A stretch of DNA of 64,000 nt from Thalassospira xiamenensis M-5 = DSM 17429 (lineage in GTDB: Bacteria; Pseudomonadota; Alphaproteobacteria; Rhodospirillales; Thalassospiraceae). Under the pieces are notes generated by a model. It was not told the origin of the DNA and ran no database searches. It saw nothing but the letters and a program-made list of their open reading frames with translations. Each line of letters begins with the position of its first letter. Positions within the stretch are counted from its first letter, which is position 1. The stretch spans positions 4,162,001 to 4,226,000 of the forward strand of contig NZ_CP004388.1 in assembly GCF_000300235.2 (NCBI RefSeq), written 5' to 3'. Below, in pieces: positions 54,487 through 63,190 of the stretch. A program made the translations under genes and the position numbers.

Positions 54487-56865
54487 ATGCGTCCAATTCC
54501 CCAGCGTATCGCCGAAGAACTTTCATGCCGGCCGGAACAGGTCATTGCCACCATCGAGATGCTCAATGAGGGCTCCACCGTTCCATTCATTGCGCGCTAC
54601 CGCAAAGAAAAAACCGGCGGTCTTGATGATACCCAACTTCGTACGCTGGAAGAACGCCTGCGCTATCTGACCGAACTGGAAGAACGCCGTTCAAGCGTGC
54701 TTGAAAGCATCCGCGAACAGGAAAAACTGACGCCGGAACTTGAAAAGGCCATCAACGAGGCAGATACCAAAACCCGCCTTGAAGATTTGTACCTGCCCTA
54801 TAAGAAAAAGCGCCGCACCAAGGCCCAGATCGCTCGCGAAGCCGGGCTGGAGCCGCTGGCGGATGATCTGTACGGCAATCCGAACCTTGATCCGGAAACC
54901 GAAGCCGCCAAATATGTCGATGCCGAAAAAGGCGTCGAAGATACCAAGGCCGCCCTTGATGGTGCCCGTCAGATCCTGATGGAACGCTTTGCCGAGGACG
55001 CCGATCTGGTCGCCAAGCTGCGCGATCTTTTGTGGAATGACGGTGAAATCAGCGCAAGCGTGATCGATGGCAAACAGACCGAAGGCGCCAAGTTTTCCGA
55101 CTATTTCGAACATTCCGAAAAAATCAAAACCTGCCCGTCACATCGCGCACTGGCGCTGTTCAGGGGACGCAATGAAAACATCCTGCAACTTAAACTGACC
55201 CTGGGGGCCGCCGACGAAGACCGCCCCCGCACCGAACAGGGCCGGGCCGAGATCATGATTTCCGCCCATGTCGGTATTGCCGACCGTGGCCGTGCCGCGG
55301 ACAAATGGCTGGTGGATACGGTTCGCTGGACCTGGCGGGTCAAACTGTCGCTATCCATCGAACTTGACCTGTTCGGCACCCTTCGTGACCGCGCCGAAGA
55401 AGACGCGATCAAGGTCTTTGCCGATAACCTCAAGGACCTGTTGCTTGCCGCACCTGCCGGGCAAAAGGCCACCATGGGTCTTGATCCGGGGGTCCGTACC
55501 GGTGTCAAGGTTGCCGTGATTGATGCCACCGGCAAAATGGTTGATACCGCAACCGTTTACCCGTTCCAGCCACGCAATGACGTCGAAGGCGCGCTGAATA
55601 CGCTGGCGGCCCTTGCCGCCCGCCACAAGATCGAACTGATCGCGATTGGCAATGGCACCTATTCGCGTGAAACCGACGATCTCGCCGGTCAGTTACTCAA
55701 ACGCTTCCCGGCCCTTAAGGCGACCAAGGTCATCGTCAACGAATCCGGTGCATCGATCTATTCCGCATCGCAATTTGCCGCCGAAGAATTCCCCGATCTG
55801 GATGTGTCGCTGCGTGGGGCAGTATCCATCGCGCGCCGCCTGCAGGACCCGTTGGCGGAACTGGTGAAGATCGAACCAAAATCCATTGGTGTCGGGCAGT
55901 ATCAGCACGACGTATCGGAAACCAAGCTTGCCAAATCACTTGATGCCGTGGTCGAGGATTGCGTGAACGGGGTGGGTGTTGACCTCAATACCGCGTCTAT
56001 TCCGCTTCTGACCCGTGTTGCCGGACTTTCGGAAACACTGGCGCGCAATATTGTCGGTTATCGCGATATCAATGGCGCGTTCCGGTCGCGTGCGGACTTG
56101 CGCAAGGTCGAACGTCTGGGCCCAAAAGCGTTCGAACAATGTGCGGGATTTTTGCGCATCCGCGGCGGTGAAAACCCGCTTGATGCATCGGCCGTTCACC
56201 CGGAGGCCTATAAACTGGTGGAACGTATCAGCACCCGTTCCAACAAACCGCTGGCAGAGCTGATTGGCGACTCGCCCTTCATCAAAACCCTGCGCCCGGA
56301 TGACTATGCCGATGATGTGTTCGGGGTTCCGACGATCCGCGACATTCTGGCCGAGCTTGATAAACCCGGCCGCGATCCGCGCCCGGAATTCAAAACCGCA
56401 AAATTCACCGACGGCGTGAACGAGATCAAGGACCTCAAGACCGGCATGAAGCTTGAAGGTACCGTCACCAACGTCACCAATTTCGGGGCGTTCGTGGATA
56501 TCGGTGTCCATCAGGACGGGTTGGTGCATATTTCACAACTGGCCGACAAATTCGTTTCCGACCCGCGTGAAGTCGTCAAGGCAGGCCAGATCGTGTCGGT
56601 TACCGTCATGGAAGTGGACGCCCCGCGCAAACGTATCGGCCTGTCGATGAAATCCGCACCAGACTATGAAGGCACCCGTGAAAAGCGTACCGAGTCCCGT
56701 GGCAATCAAAGCAATACCGGCCATCAGGCCCGCGGCAACACCGGGCGAAACAACCAGCACGGCGGAAATTATCAAAGCAGTCCGCGTAACAATCAAGGCA
56801 GTGCCGGAAATGACGGTGGTGCGATGGCCGCCGCACTCAAGGCCGCGATGGAACGCCGAAAGTAA
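54487..56865 (+). CDS. tex: Transcription accessory RNA-binding protein Tex
   Basis: This 792-residue Tex/Spt6-like protein has a helical N-terminus ([20 protein letters not shown]), a YqgF-like RNase H fold domain ([20 protein letters not shown]), helix-hairpin-helix motifs ([20 protein letters not shown]) and an S1 domain ([20 protein letters not shown]). A ~65-residue tail rich in Gly, Asn, Gln and Arg follows, longer and more disordered than usual. AAGGAG sits before the ATG. A strong terminator follows. Confidence 0.96.
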   Translation: MRPIPQRIAEELSCRPEQVIATIEMLNEGSTVPFIARYRKEKTGGLDDTQLRTLEERLRYLTELEERRSSVLESIREQEKLTPELEKAINEADTKTRLEDLYLPYKKKRRTKAQIAREAGLEPLADDLYGNPNLDPETEAAKYVDAEKGVEDTKAALDGARQILMERFAEDADLVAKLRDLLWNDGEISASVIDGKQTEGAKFSDYFEHSEKIKTCPSHRALALFRGRNENILQLKLTLGAADEDRPRTEQGRAEIMISAHVGIADRGRAADKWLVDTVRWTWRVKLSLSIELDLFGTLRDRAEEDAIKVFADNLKDLLLAAPAGQKATMGLDPGVRTGVKVAVIDATGKMVDTATVYPFQPRNDVEGALNTLAALAARHKIELIAIGNGTYSRETDDLAGQLLKRFPALKATKVIVNESGASIYSASQFAAEEFPDLDVSLRGAVSIARRLQDPLAELVKIEPKSIGVGQYQHDVSETKLAKSLDAVVEDCVNGVGVDLNTASIPLLTRVAGLSETLARNIVGYRDINGAFRSRADLRKVERLGPKAFEQCAGFLRIRGGENPLDASAVHPEAYKLVERISTRSNKPLAELIGDSPFIKTLRPDDYADDVFGVPTIRDILAELDKPGRDPRPEFKTAKFTDGVNEIKDLKTGMKLEGTVTNVTNFGAFVDIGVHQDGLVHISQLADKFVSDPREVVKAGQIVSVTVMEVDAPRKRIGLSMKSAPDYEGTREKRTESRGNQSNTGHQARGNTGRNNQHGGNYQSSPRNNQGSAGNDGGAMAAALKAAMERRK

Positions 56866-56902
56866 TGATTTCATAAAAATTTCGCGCACGATCTGATTGT
56901 AG

Positions 56903-56936
56903 AAAGCCCCCTAACCTTTTGTTCAGGGGGCTTTTT
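56903..56936 (+). terminator. Intrinsic terminator of tex
   Basis: AAAGCCCCCT (56903-56912) pairs with AGGGGGCTTT (56925-56934) and runs on into T. Confidence 0.88.
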
Positions 56937-57052
56937 ACCTGTGACAGATGGAAAATCGAAACATTCGGCACGGAAATGCCGCATTTGCGCCGCCATTTTC
57001 CCGTCTTCACCGCGCATCTTTACTTCACCAAAAAGAAGCGCGAGGAAACAAC

Positions 57053-57358
57053 ATGTTTAGATCTTTGCGCAGCAAGCCGGTTGTAATCGCCCTCGTCGGA
57101 GTTTTGACAGTGACGACAGCCGCACTGGCTGCAATCCGCGTCGCACCGAAAGCGACCACCGACAGTGTCACCATCCATGCAGATCAGCCGAAAGGCGAAG
57201 TCATCCTGTCCTTTCAGGACGGATCGATTGCGCTGAACAAAGATTGCGGCTCTTTTCCGTGCCGTATCGATATTTCCCGCCTGCAAAAGGGGGAATATGA
57301 CGTGATGATCCGCAATGGCACCGATATTCAGAACATGGTCAGCCTTTATAAGGAATAG
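57053..57358 (+). CDS. Small exported hypothetical protein
   Basis: This 101-residue product starts with a hydrophobic signal segment (PVVIALVGVLTVTTAALAA, about 9-27), so it is probably periplasmic. The mature part is beta-rich, with two cysteines five residues apart (DCGSFPCRID) that may form a disulfide, and ends DIQNMVSLYKE. The ATG at 57053 follows GAGGAAAC; a longer frame from 56948 has no such site. I recognise no family. Confidence 0.75.
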   Translation: MFRSLRSKPVVIALVGVLTVTTAALAAIRVAPKATTDSVTIHADQPKGEVILSFQDGSIALNKDCGSFPCRIDISRLQKGEYDVMIRNGTDIQNMVSLYKE

Positions 57359-57739
57359 CAGGCTGACCGGTTATCCGGCTCGGGGTACATGACGCCCGAT
57401 AGCAGAAGCCTGTCGGGCAGACATTCGCAGAATTCAAAATATTTTCGCATCCATGGAACGATGCGCGCCTCAGCTTGTTTAAAGGGTATGGAATATCGCA
57501 AAGCCGTCCAAGGCATTGCGCGCTGCTTCCTTTGACCTAGATAAAGGCCGAGGATTAAGACCACGAGGTTTTCCATCATGCCCGTTTCCGAACCAGCCAA
57601 AAGGCAATGATCATCCATAGCAACAAGTTTTCCAACAGGTTGCATGGGATTTTCACTTTTACGGCAGGTGGTAATGGGGATATGTTGCGGAAGCCCTGTG
57701 CTGACCGCACAAACCAATAACGAAAGTCGAGGATGTATC
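57359..57739. other. Non-coding gap upstream of sodB
   Basis: I see no credible gene here. GCCCGA and TCGGGC (around 57392-57420) form a short long-loop hairpin just after the exported-protein gene. TTGCGC, sixteen bases and TAGATA (around 57517-57545) are a weak promoter candidate for sodB. A minus-strand frame across the whole gap lacks any family character. Confidence 0.35.
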
Positions 57740-58345
57740 ATGGCTCTTGAACTCCCTGCACTCCCTTATGCTTATGACGCGCTTGCACCGGTCATGTCGG
57801 CTGAAACCCTTGAGTTTCACCATGACAAACACCACAACGCCTATGTTGTGAACGGCAACAAGCTGCTCGAAGGTTCCGGCCTTGAAGGCAAGTCGCTCGA
57901 AGAAATCGTTGTTGCATCCTATGGCGATGCATCCAAAGCCGGCCTGTTCAACAACGCTGCCCAGCACTGGAACCATATCGAGTTCTGGCAGATGATGAAG
58001 AAAAATGGCGGCGGCAACATTCCGGGCGAACTGGAAAAGAAAATCGTTGAAGATTTCGGCTCTGTCGATGCCTTCAAGGAAGCCTTCATTCAGGCTGGCG
58101 TGACCCAGTTCGGTTCGGGCTGGTGCTGGCTGGCACTCGATAAATCCGGCAAGCTGGTCGTAACCAAAACCCCGAATGCGGAAAACCCGCTGGTCCACGG
58201 TCAGACCCCGCTGCTCGGTTGCGATGTCTGGGAACACTCCTACTACATCGATTACCGCAACGCGCGCCCGGACTATGTCAAAGCGTTCATCAACGACCTG
58301 GTTAACTGGGAATATGTTGCAGAGCGTTTCTCGAAGGCTGGCTAA
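57740..58345 (+). CDS. sodB: Superoxide dismutase, iron type
   Basis: This 201-residue cytoplasmic enzyme dismutates superoxide. Metal ligands are His27 (LEFHHDKHHNAYV), the His in AAQHWNHIEFW, and the Asp/His pair in LLGCDVWEHSYYIDY. The Gln in NNAAQHWNH is the Fe-type marker. The start is the ATG at 57740 (MALELPALPYAYDALAP) behind GAGGAT. A longer frame from 57644 is not conserved. Terminator at 58375. Confidence 0.97.
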   Translation: MALELPALPYAYDALAPVMSAETLEFHHDKHHNAYVVNGNKLLEGSGLEGKSLEEIVVASYGDASKAGLFNNAAQHWNHIEFWQMMKKNGGGNIPGELEKKIVEDFGSVDAFKEAFIQAGVTQFGSGWCWLALDKSGKLVVTKTPNAENPLVHGQTPLLGCDVWEHSYYIDYRNARPDYVKAFINDLVNWEYVAERFSKAG

Positions 58346-58374
58346 TTTAGTCAAAACCTACAGAAAAACGATTA

Positions 58375-58401
58375 AAAGCGGCCCCTTTTGGGTCGCTTTT
58401 T
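58375..58401 (+). terminator. Intrinsic terminator of sodB
   Basis: AAAGCGGCCC (58375-58384) pairs with GGGTCGCTTT (58390-58399) through one G-T pair, followed by T. Confidence 0.8.
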
Positions 58402-58505
58402 CGTTTTGAAGGGAAGCGTAACTAGACAAAATGCCACCAAAAATTGATTCACAAATTAATTTATCACTCTTAGGATACATTCGCGATCAATGATAGGTGT
58501 TGCGA

Positions 58506-59411
58506 ATGGCTAAGCTAACTCTGAGCAAATATGCCCCCCCTACTCCCGATGCTGACTTTGTGCTGTATATCGATTTTAAAAAAGGAGAGGGCTCCCCAAC
58601 TCGTATTTTTTCAGCTGCAACAGAATTTATTCATGCATTTGAAAAGCTTGACAAGGTTCTGAGCGCATCAATCGATACTAGCATCAGACCTGCAATGATT
58701 CTTGAGGACATCGAAGTTGGTTCTCTGAAAATTTGGCTGAGAAATGCTCTTGAGGCCACAGACGATCAATCATTGAGAGACCTTGAATGGCGTAAAATTG
58801 TCGGAGCCTATTTATTATCCGCAAAGTACGCCGTTTTATCTTGGATTGATGATGACAAAGCTCCGCGCAGTCTCCCGGGACTTAGAAAACAATTACAGCA
58901 ATTGGCCGCAGAAACAGATGTAAGGCATCTGCCGGACTATTCACCACCGGATCCAATCGGCTTAATTGAAGCCGCTAAGCAAATTCAAACGGCAAAAGAT
59001 TTACTTGATCCTAAGGATCGAGTGATATTTCAGAACGCTGATCACGAGATAGAGATAAACATGAGCGTTCGCCTAGAAGCCGACAAACTTGCCGAACTTG
59101 CGACAAAAGAAACCATTAGAGTTCCTCCCGCCCCTATGATTTTAGCCGTCAAAAAACCGGACTATCTTGGCAACTCAAAATGGGAATTTCGCCATGGTAG
59201 AAAACCAATTTTTGCGAAAATTGAGGATGAGGAATTCTTGTCCAACTTCCAAAACCGAGAAACAGACGTACGCCCAGGAGACGCTTTGCGATGCCAAGTT
59301 TCAGTAGAGATGAAGTATGGCTTCGATAATGAATTAATATCTGAAAACTTTATTATTACCGAGGTTTCTGAAGTTCTTGATGATAGACCGTTTCAGAGTA
59401 GTTTCCTCTAG
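58506..59411 (+). CDS. A/T-rich orphan gene, conserved hypothetical
   Basis: This 301-residue protein has no signal peptide or membrane segment. Segments that look family-like are TRIFSAATEFIHAFEKLD, IRPAMILEDIEVGSLKIWLR and WRKIVGAYLLSAKYAVLSW. The C-terminal half is beta-rich with a conserved-looking IAKI/LRCQVSVEMKYG region. I recall similar uncharacterised bacterial proteins but cannot name a function. Base composition and codon use are clearly more A/T-rich than the genes on either side, and it lies next to a toxin-antitoxin pair in an insertion scar, so transfer is likely. AGGTG precedes the ATG (58506); a GTG three codons earlier is possible. Confidence 0.8.
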   Translation: MAKLTLSKYAPPTPDADFVLYIDFKKGEGSPTRIFSAATEFIHAFEKLDKVLSASIDTSIRPAMILEDIEVGSLKIWLRNALEATDDQSLRDLEWRKIVGAYLLSAKYAVLSWIDDDKAPRSLPGLRKQLQQLAAETDVRHLPDYSPPDPIGLIEAAKQIQTAKDLLDPKDRVIFQNADHEIEINMSVRLEADKLAELATKETIRVPPAPMILAVKKPDYLGNSKWEFRHGRKPIFAKIEDEEFLSNFQNRETDVRPGDALRCQVSVEMKYGFDNELISENFIITEVSEVLDDRPFQSSFL

Positions 59412-59419
59412 ATACAAAA

Positions 59420-59446
59420 AAACCCGTCGGCAAACCAACGGGGTTT
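59420..59446. terminator. Terminator after the orphan gene; also a relic of the dehydrogenase terminator
   Basis: AAACCCGT (59420-59427) pairs with ACGGGGTTT (59438-59446) with one bulged base. On the minus strand a seven-T run follows. It aligns with the terminator of the dehydrogenase gene at 60196-60223, so it seems to belong to the duplicated block. Confidence 0.7.
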
Positions 59447-59472
59447 GATATCAAAGCTGATCAAACGCGTAA

Positions 59473-59571
59473 TCAGATATCGAACTTAATCCCCTGCGCC
59501 AACGGCAACTCGCGGCAATAGTTGATCGTGTTGGTCGCACGGCGCGTGTAGCTTTTCCATCCGTTCGAACC
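59473..59571 (-). pseudogene. Remnant of the 3' end of an ALDH7-type dehydrogenase gene
   Basis: The minus strand encodes [17 protein letters not shown], then [15 protein letters not shown] and a stop. This matches the last 32 residues of the intact dehydrogenase ([17 protein letters not shown]...[14 protein letters not shown], ending at 60251). By eye the DNA differs at about 10 of 99 positions. Similarity continues through the stop and terminator and ends abruptly at about 59571. No start or upstream coding part exists. The toxin-antitoxin pair lies between the two copies. Confidence 0.88.
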
Positions 59572-59597
59572 GAGCAAAGGCCATCACTTCTCGATGA

Positions 59598-59882
59598 TCA
59601 GAACTCATCCGGCCAACGGCGTGCGGCATGCAAGACGGCAATGACTGTGACCGTGTTGTCGCCAAGGCAATAGGCCACAAGATACGGTGTGCCGTTCACA
59701 ATCATCTCGCGGGTTCGCGCCACGCGGCCAACCCGTCCGATAAACGGGTGAGTCGCAAGTTGGGAAACCGACCCGGCAATCAATTGGTATGTCTTTAGTG
59801 CTGCGACTGGATTGCGTTCATCAATATAGTCAACAATATCGCGTAAATCCTCGACCGCCCGGCTGTCCCATTCGATCTTCAT
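59598..59882 (-). CDS. ParE/RelE-family toxin
   Basis: This 94-residue protein of the RelE/ParE fold has IEWDSRAVEDLRDIVDYIDE at the start, HPFIGRVGRVARTREMIV in the middle and the ending VIAVLHAARRWPDEF. That ending is typical of ParE-type toxins, which usually poison gyrase, while RelE types cut ribosome-bound mRNA. Sequence alone favours ParE. Its start overlaps the antitoxin stop by four bases, giving antitoxin-first coupled translation. Confidence 0.92.
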   Translation of the reverse strand: MKIEWDSRAVEDLRDIVDYIDERNPVAALKTYQLIAGSVSQLATHPFIGRVGRVARTREMIVNGTPYLVAYCLGDNTVTVIAVLHAARRWPDEF

Positions 59883-60136
59883 CCAGCTTCTTTATCGGCA
59901 AAGCGTTGATCAAACGTGGCAAGCACATCCTCATGCGATATCAGGACGGCTTTGTCTGCTTCGAGACTTTCGGCACGCTCGGCAATCAGGTTCACCTGCC
60001 ATTCCTGATGATCGGCATATTGCCGAAGGGCATCGTTGATGATGCTTGAACGCGTCTGACCAAAGGCATCTGCAAGCTTGTCCAACCGTTGGCGCAGATC
60101 GGGATCGACGCGTACCGCCACTGTATCCTTGCTCAT
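59879..60136 (-). CDS. Ribbon-helix-helix antitoxin
   Basis: This 85-residue antitoxin has an N-terminal RHH (CopG/ParD-like) DNA-binding domain (DTVAVRVDPDLRQRLDKLAD, RSSIINDALRQY). The C-terminal tail (ADKAVLISHEDVLATFDQRF region) would bind the toxin. The start is the ATG at 60136 (MSKDTVAVRV) behind CAGGAG; the longer frame to 60166 covers the operator side. It probably represses its own promoter through the dyad at 60161-60171. Confidence 0.9.
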   Translation of the reverse strand: MSKDTVAVRVDPDLRQRLDKLADAFGQTRSSIINDALRQYADHQEWQVNLIAERAESLEADKAVLISHEDVLATFDQRFADKEAG

Positions 60137-60160
60137 GACCGGACTCCTGTTTGCTTTGTC

Positions 60161-60171
60161 ATACAACGTAT
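60161..60171. promoter_or_regulatory. Candidate operator of the toxin-antitoxin pair
   Basis: ATACAACGTAT is an inverted repeat (ATAC and GTAT around three bases), 25 bases upstream of the antitoxin start. RHH antitoxins bind short dyads of this kind. A -10-like TAGAAT overlaps it on the minus strand. Confidence 0.35.
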
Positions 60172-60195
60172 TCTATCGCATTTTCACCCAAACAA

Positions 60196-60223
60196 AAACA
60201 CCGCCGGTTTCCCGACGGTGTTT
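60196..60223 (-). terminator. Intrinsic terminator of the dehydrogenase gene
   Basis: AAACACCGCCGG and CCGACGGTGTTT pair with one mismatch. On the minus strand a T-run follows (TTTTTGTTT). It lies 28 bases beyond the dehydrogenase stop, shielding the toxin-antitoxin pair from read-through. Confidence 0.85.
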
Positions 60224-60250
60224 CATGTTCAAAACCGATCAAACACGTGA

Positions 60251-61750
60251 TCAGATATCGAACTTGATCCCCTGCGCCAGCGGCAATTCACGGGAATAGT
60301 TGATCGTGTTGGTCGCACGGCGCATATAGCCTTTCCATGCGTCCGAACCCGATTCACGTCCGCCACCGGTTTCTTTTTCGCCACCAAACGCACCGCCGAT
60401 TTCCGCACCCGACGGGCCGATATTGACGTTGGCAATACCGCAATCCGAACCAACAGCAGACAGGAACAGTTCGGTTTCACGCAGATCGGTCGAGAAGATG
60501 CAGGATGACAGGCCCTGTGGCACACCGTTCTGAAGCGCAATGGCTTCTTCAAGCGTTTCATAGGTCATGACATACAGGATCGGTGCAAAGGTCTCGTGGC
60601 GCACGGTTTCGGTCTGGGACGGCATTTCAACAACCGCCGGGGTGACGTAATAGGCATTCGGATACTGATCGGCCAACACGCGTTCACCACCATGGACCGT
60701 ACCGCCGTCTTTCTTGGCATTGGAAAGCGCGGTCTGCATGTTGTTAAAGCTGTCCTCGTCAATCAGCGGGCCAACAAGCGTGCCATCGGCAAGCGGATCA
60801 CCGATTTTGACAGACTTGTAGGCAGCAACGATTTTCGGCAGCAATTCGTCTTTGACGTCCTTATGGACAATCACGCGACGCAAGGATGTGCAACGCTGAC
60901 CACATGTCCCAACCGCCGAGAAGACAACCGCGCGCACGGTCATATCAAGATCGGCAGACGGGGTAACAATCATCGCATTGTTGCCACCCAGTTCCAGGAT
61001 GGTCCGGCCAAAACGTTCCGCCACACGCGGTGCAACTTCGCGGCCCATACGGGTTGAACCGGTTGCCGAAACAAGTGCGACATCATGGCTGTCGGTAAGG
61101 GCTTCGCCAATGCGGCGATCACCGATCACCACCTGATGCAGACCTTCCGGCGCATCACCGAATTTCGCCAATGCCTTTTCAAAGATTTTCTGGCAGGCAA
61201 GCGCCACAACCGGGGTTTTTTCCGACGGTTTCCAGATCACCGAGTTCCCGCAAACCAATGCAAGGGCTGTGTTCCATGACCAGACGGCAACCGGGAAGTT
61301 AAACGCCGAAATAACACCAACAACACCCAACGGATGCCAGTTTTCCATCATTTTATGGCCCGGACGTTCGGACGCGATGGTCAAACCGTAAAGCTGACGG
61401 GACAGGCCGACGGCGAAATCGCAGATATCGATCATTTCCTGAACTTCGCCAAGACCTTCCTGATAGATCTTGCCGCATTCAAGCGACACCAGACGCCCCA
61501 GCGGTTCCTTGGCCGCGCGCAGTTCTTCGCCCAGAAGACGGGCCAGTTCACCGCGACGCGGGCCGGGCACCTGACGCCACTGGGCAAATGCCTTTTTCGA
61601 ACGCGCAATGATGTCGTTCATTTCCGACGGGTCGGTCTCGGCAACAGCCGCGATTTCAGAACCGTCAACCGGGGTCTGAACCTTAAGCGTACCATTGGAA
61701 ATCTCGGCCTCGGACAGGCCCAGTTCGGTCAGAATGTTTTTGAAACTCAC
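60251..61750 (-). CDS. ALDH7-type semialdehyde dehydrogenase (AmaB-like)
   Basis: This 499-residue NAD-dependent aldehyde dehydrogenase resembles the ALDH7A1 group (L-aminoadipate-semialdehyde dehydrogenase). It has the general base Glu in TILELGGNNAM and the catalytic Cys at about residue 287 (TCGQRCTSLRR). The start fits GTG at 61750 (reading VSFKNILTELGLSEAEI), behind GGGAG; the open frame above it is not conserved. It is downstream of a class III aminotransferase and an FAD oxidase, which fits lysine/pipecolate breakdown to 2-aminoadipate. Its last 32 codons and terminator are duplicated at 59.4-59.6 kb. Confidence 0.9.
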   Translation of the reverse strand: MSFKNILTELGLSEAEISNGTLKVQTPVDGSEIAAVAETDPSEMNDIIARSKKAFAQWRQVPGPRRGELARLLGEELRAAKEPLGRLVSLECGKIYQEGLGEVQEMIDICDFAVGLSRQLYGLTIASERPGHKMMENWHPLGVVGVISAFNFPVAVWSWNTALALVCGNSVIWKPSEKTPVVALACQKIFEKALAKFGDAPEGLHQVVIGDRRIGEALTDSHDVALVSATGSTRMGREVAPRVAERFGRTILELGGNNAMIVTPSADLDMTVRAVVFSAVGTCGQRCTSLRRVIVHKDVKDELLPKIVAAYKSVKIGDPLADGTLVGPLIDEDSFNNMQTALSNAKKDGGTVHGGERVLADQYPNAYYVTPAVVEMPSQTETVRHETFAPILYVMTYETLEEAIALQNGVPQGLSSCIFSTDLRETELFLSAVGSDCGIANVNIGPSGAEIGGAFGGEKETGGGRESGSDAWKGYMRRATNTINYSRELPLAQGIKFDI

Positions 61751-61784
61751 GGTTAAGCTCCCTTCTTTTTGAATTTTACGGCAA

Positions 61785-63128
61785 TCACGACCGGTCATCC
61801 GCATCCGACACCGCTGCCAGTTTTGGCAACACCTTGCCGATGATGGCAAAGGCTTCATCGACCTGTTCGAACGGAATGGTCAGCGGGGCCAGAAGGCGCA
61901 CCACATTGGCGTGTTCACCACTTGGCATCAACAATAGCCCGCTCGCACGGGCCAGTTGCAATAATGTTTGCAGTCGTTTTGGCGACGGGGTGCCGTCATC
62001 TGCAATCAGTTCAAAGGCACGCATCGCACCAATACCGCGCATCGCACCGATCACATGCCCACCGGGCAAATCACGCAGCCAGGCAATATGGGTGGCATAT
62101 TTTTCGCCAAGCTGCCTGGAACGGTGCAAAATATCGTCTTTTTCCAGTACTTCAAACACACCGGTCGCCGCCGCACAGGCCACCGGATTGCCGGAATAAG
62201 TCCCGCCCAGGCCACCGGGCATCAGGGCATTCATCACATCCTCCGCCCCCGTGATCGCAGCCAGCGGAAAACCACCACCAATGCCCTTGCCCATTACGAC
62301 GATGTCGGGGCAGACATTGGCATGCTCGATGGCAAACATCTTACCCGTCCGGCCAAAGCCCGACTGGATTTCATCGGCGATCAGAACCATGCCATTGGCA
62401 TCGCAAAGACGGCGCAGTTCGACAAGAAATTCCGCGTCGCACGCCCGAAAACCGCCCTCGCCCTGTACAGGTTCGATCACCACGGCACCGATGCTTCCGG
62501 GGTCAACTGATACGGCAAACAATCTGGCGATGGCATCCATTGCATCGGCCACCGATACACCGGTTTCACGGCAGGGATATGGCAAATGGTAAACCGGCCC
62601 CGGAAGCGGCCCCAATCCGGTCTTGTAGGGTTTGGTTTTACCCGTCAGCGCAAGGGTCGCAAGGGTCCGGCCATGAAACGCGCCTTCGAAAGCGATAACC
62701 CCCGTCCGGCCGGTAAAGGCACGGGCAAGTTTCAGGGTATTTTCCATCGCCTCGGCCCCGGAATTGGTCAGCATCGATTTTGCCGGACCTTCGATCGGGC
62801 AGTTTTGCGCCAGCCAATCGGTTACCGCGACATAAGGTTCATGAGGCAACGCGTTAAAGCACGAATGGGTAAAACGTTCGCACTGGTCCGCCACACGGGC
62901 CATGACGACCGGATTGCGATGCCCGGTATTCAGCACCCCGATCCCGCCGATGAAATCGATATAACGATTGCCATCAATATCCCAGGCTTCGGCATTAAGC
63001 GCCCGGTCGAGATAAATCGGGTGCAGAGTACGAATACCATTTGAAACACTGTGTTTCTGGCGTGCCGTGACGGTGGCAGCGTCCATCACGGCATCAGGCG
63101 TCTGGTTTGTCATATCGTCACGGGGCAT
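61785..63128 (-). CDS. Class III aminotransferase, 4-aminobutyrate/5-aminovalerate type
   Basis: This 447-residue PLP enzyme of the GabT group has the PLP lysine at about Lys281 (VVMGKGIGGGFPLAAITG), ADEIQSGFGRTGKMFAIEH before it and TNSGAEAMENTLKLARAFTG for cofactor binding. It moves an omega-amino group to 2-oxoglutarate. GABA, 5-aminovalerate or an acetylated lysine intermediate are all possible. GGAGCA lies nine bases before the ATG at 63128; an ATG at 63113 is possible. It is 34 bases upstream of the dehydrogenase. Confidence 0.88.
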   Translation of the reverse strand: MPRDDMTNQTPDAVMDAATVTARQKHSVSNGIRTLHPIYLDRALNAEAWDIDGNRYIDFIGGIGVLNTGHRNPVVMARVADQCERFTHSCFNALPHEPYVAVTDWLAQNCPIEGPAKSMLTNSGAEAMENTLKLARAFTGRTGVIAFEGAFHGRTLATLALTGKTKPYKTGLGPLPGPVYHLPYPCRETGVSVADAMDAIARLFAVSVDPGSIGAVVIEPVQGEGGFRACDAEFLVELRRLCDANGMVLIADEIQSGFGRTGKMFAIEHANVCPDIVVMGKGIGGGFPLAAITGAEDVMNALMPGGLGGTYSGNPVACAAATGVFEVLEKDDILHRSRQLGEKYATHIAWLRDLPGGHVIGAMRGIGAMRAFELIADDGTPSPKRLQTLLQLARASGLLLMPSGEHANVVRLLAPLTIPFEQVDEAFAIIGKVLPKLAAVSDADDRS

Positions 63129-63190
63129 GTGGGGTTGCTCCGGCTTTCATCGTTAAGATAGTGATCTCGAATATTCGTTTCGAAACCGAT

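Noticed and set aside
57346-57741. Minus-strand frame of 131 codons filling the gap before sodB
   Set aside because: Its residues look random, there is no ribosome site, and it would cross the region where the sodB promoter must lie.
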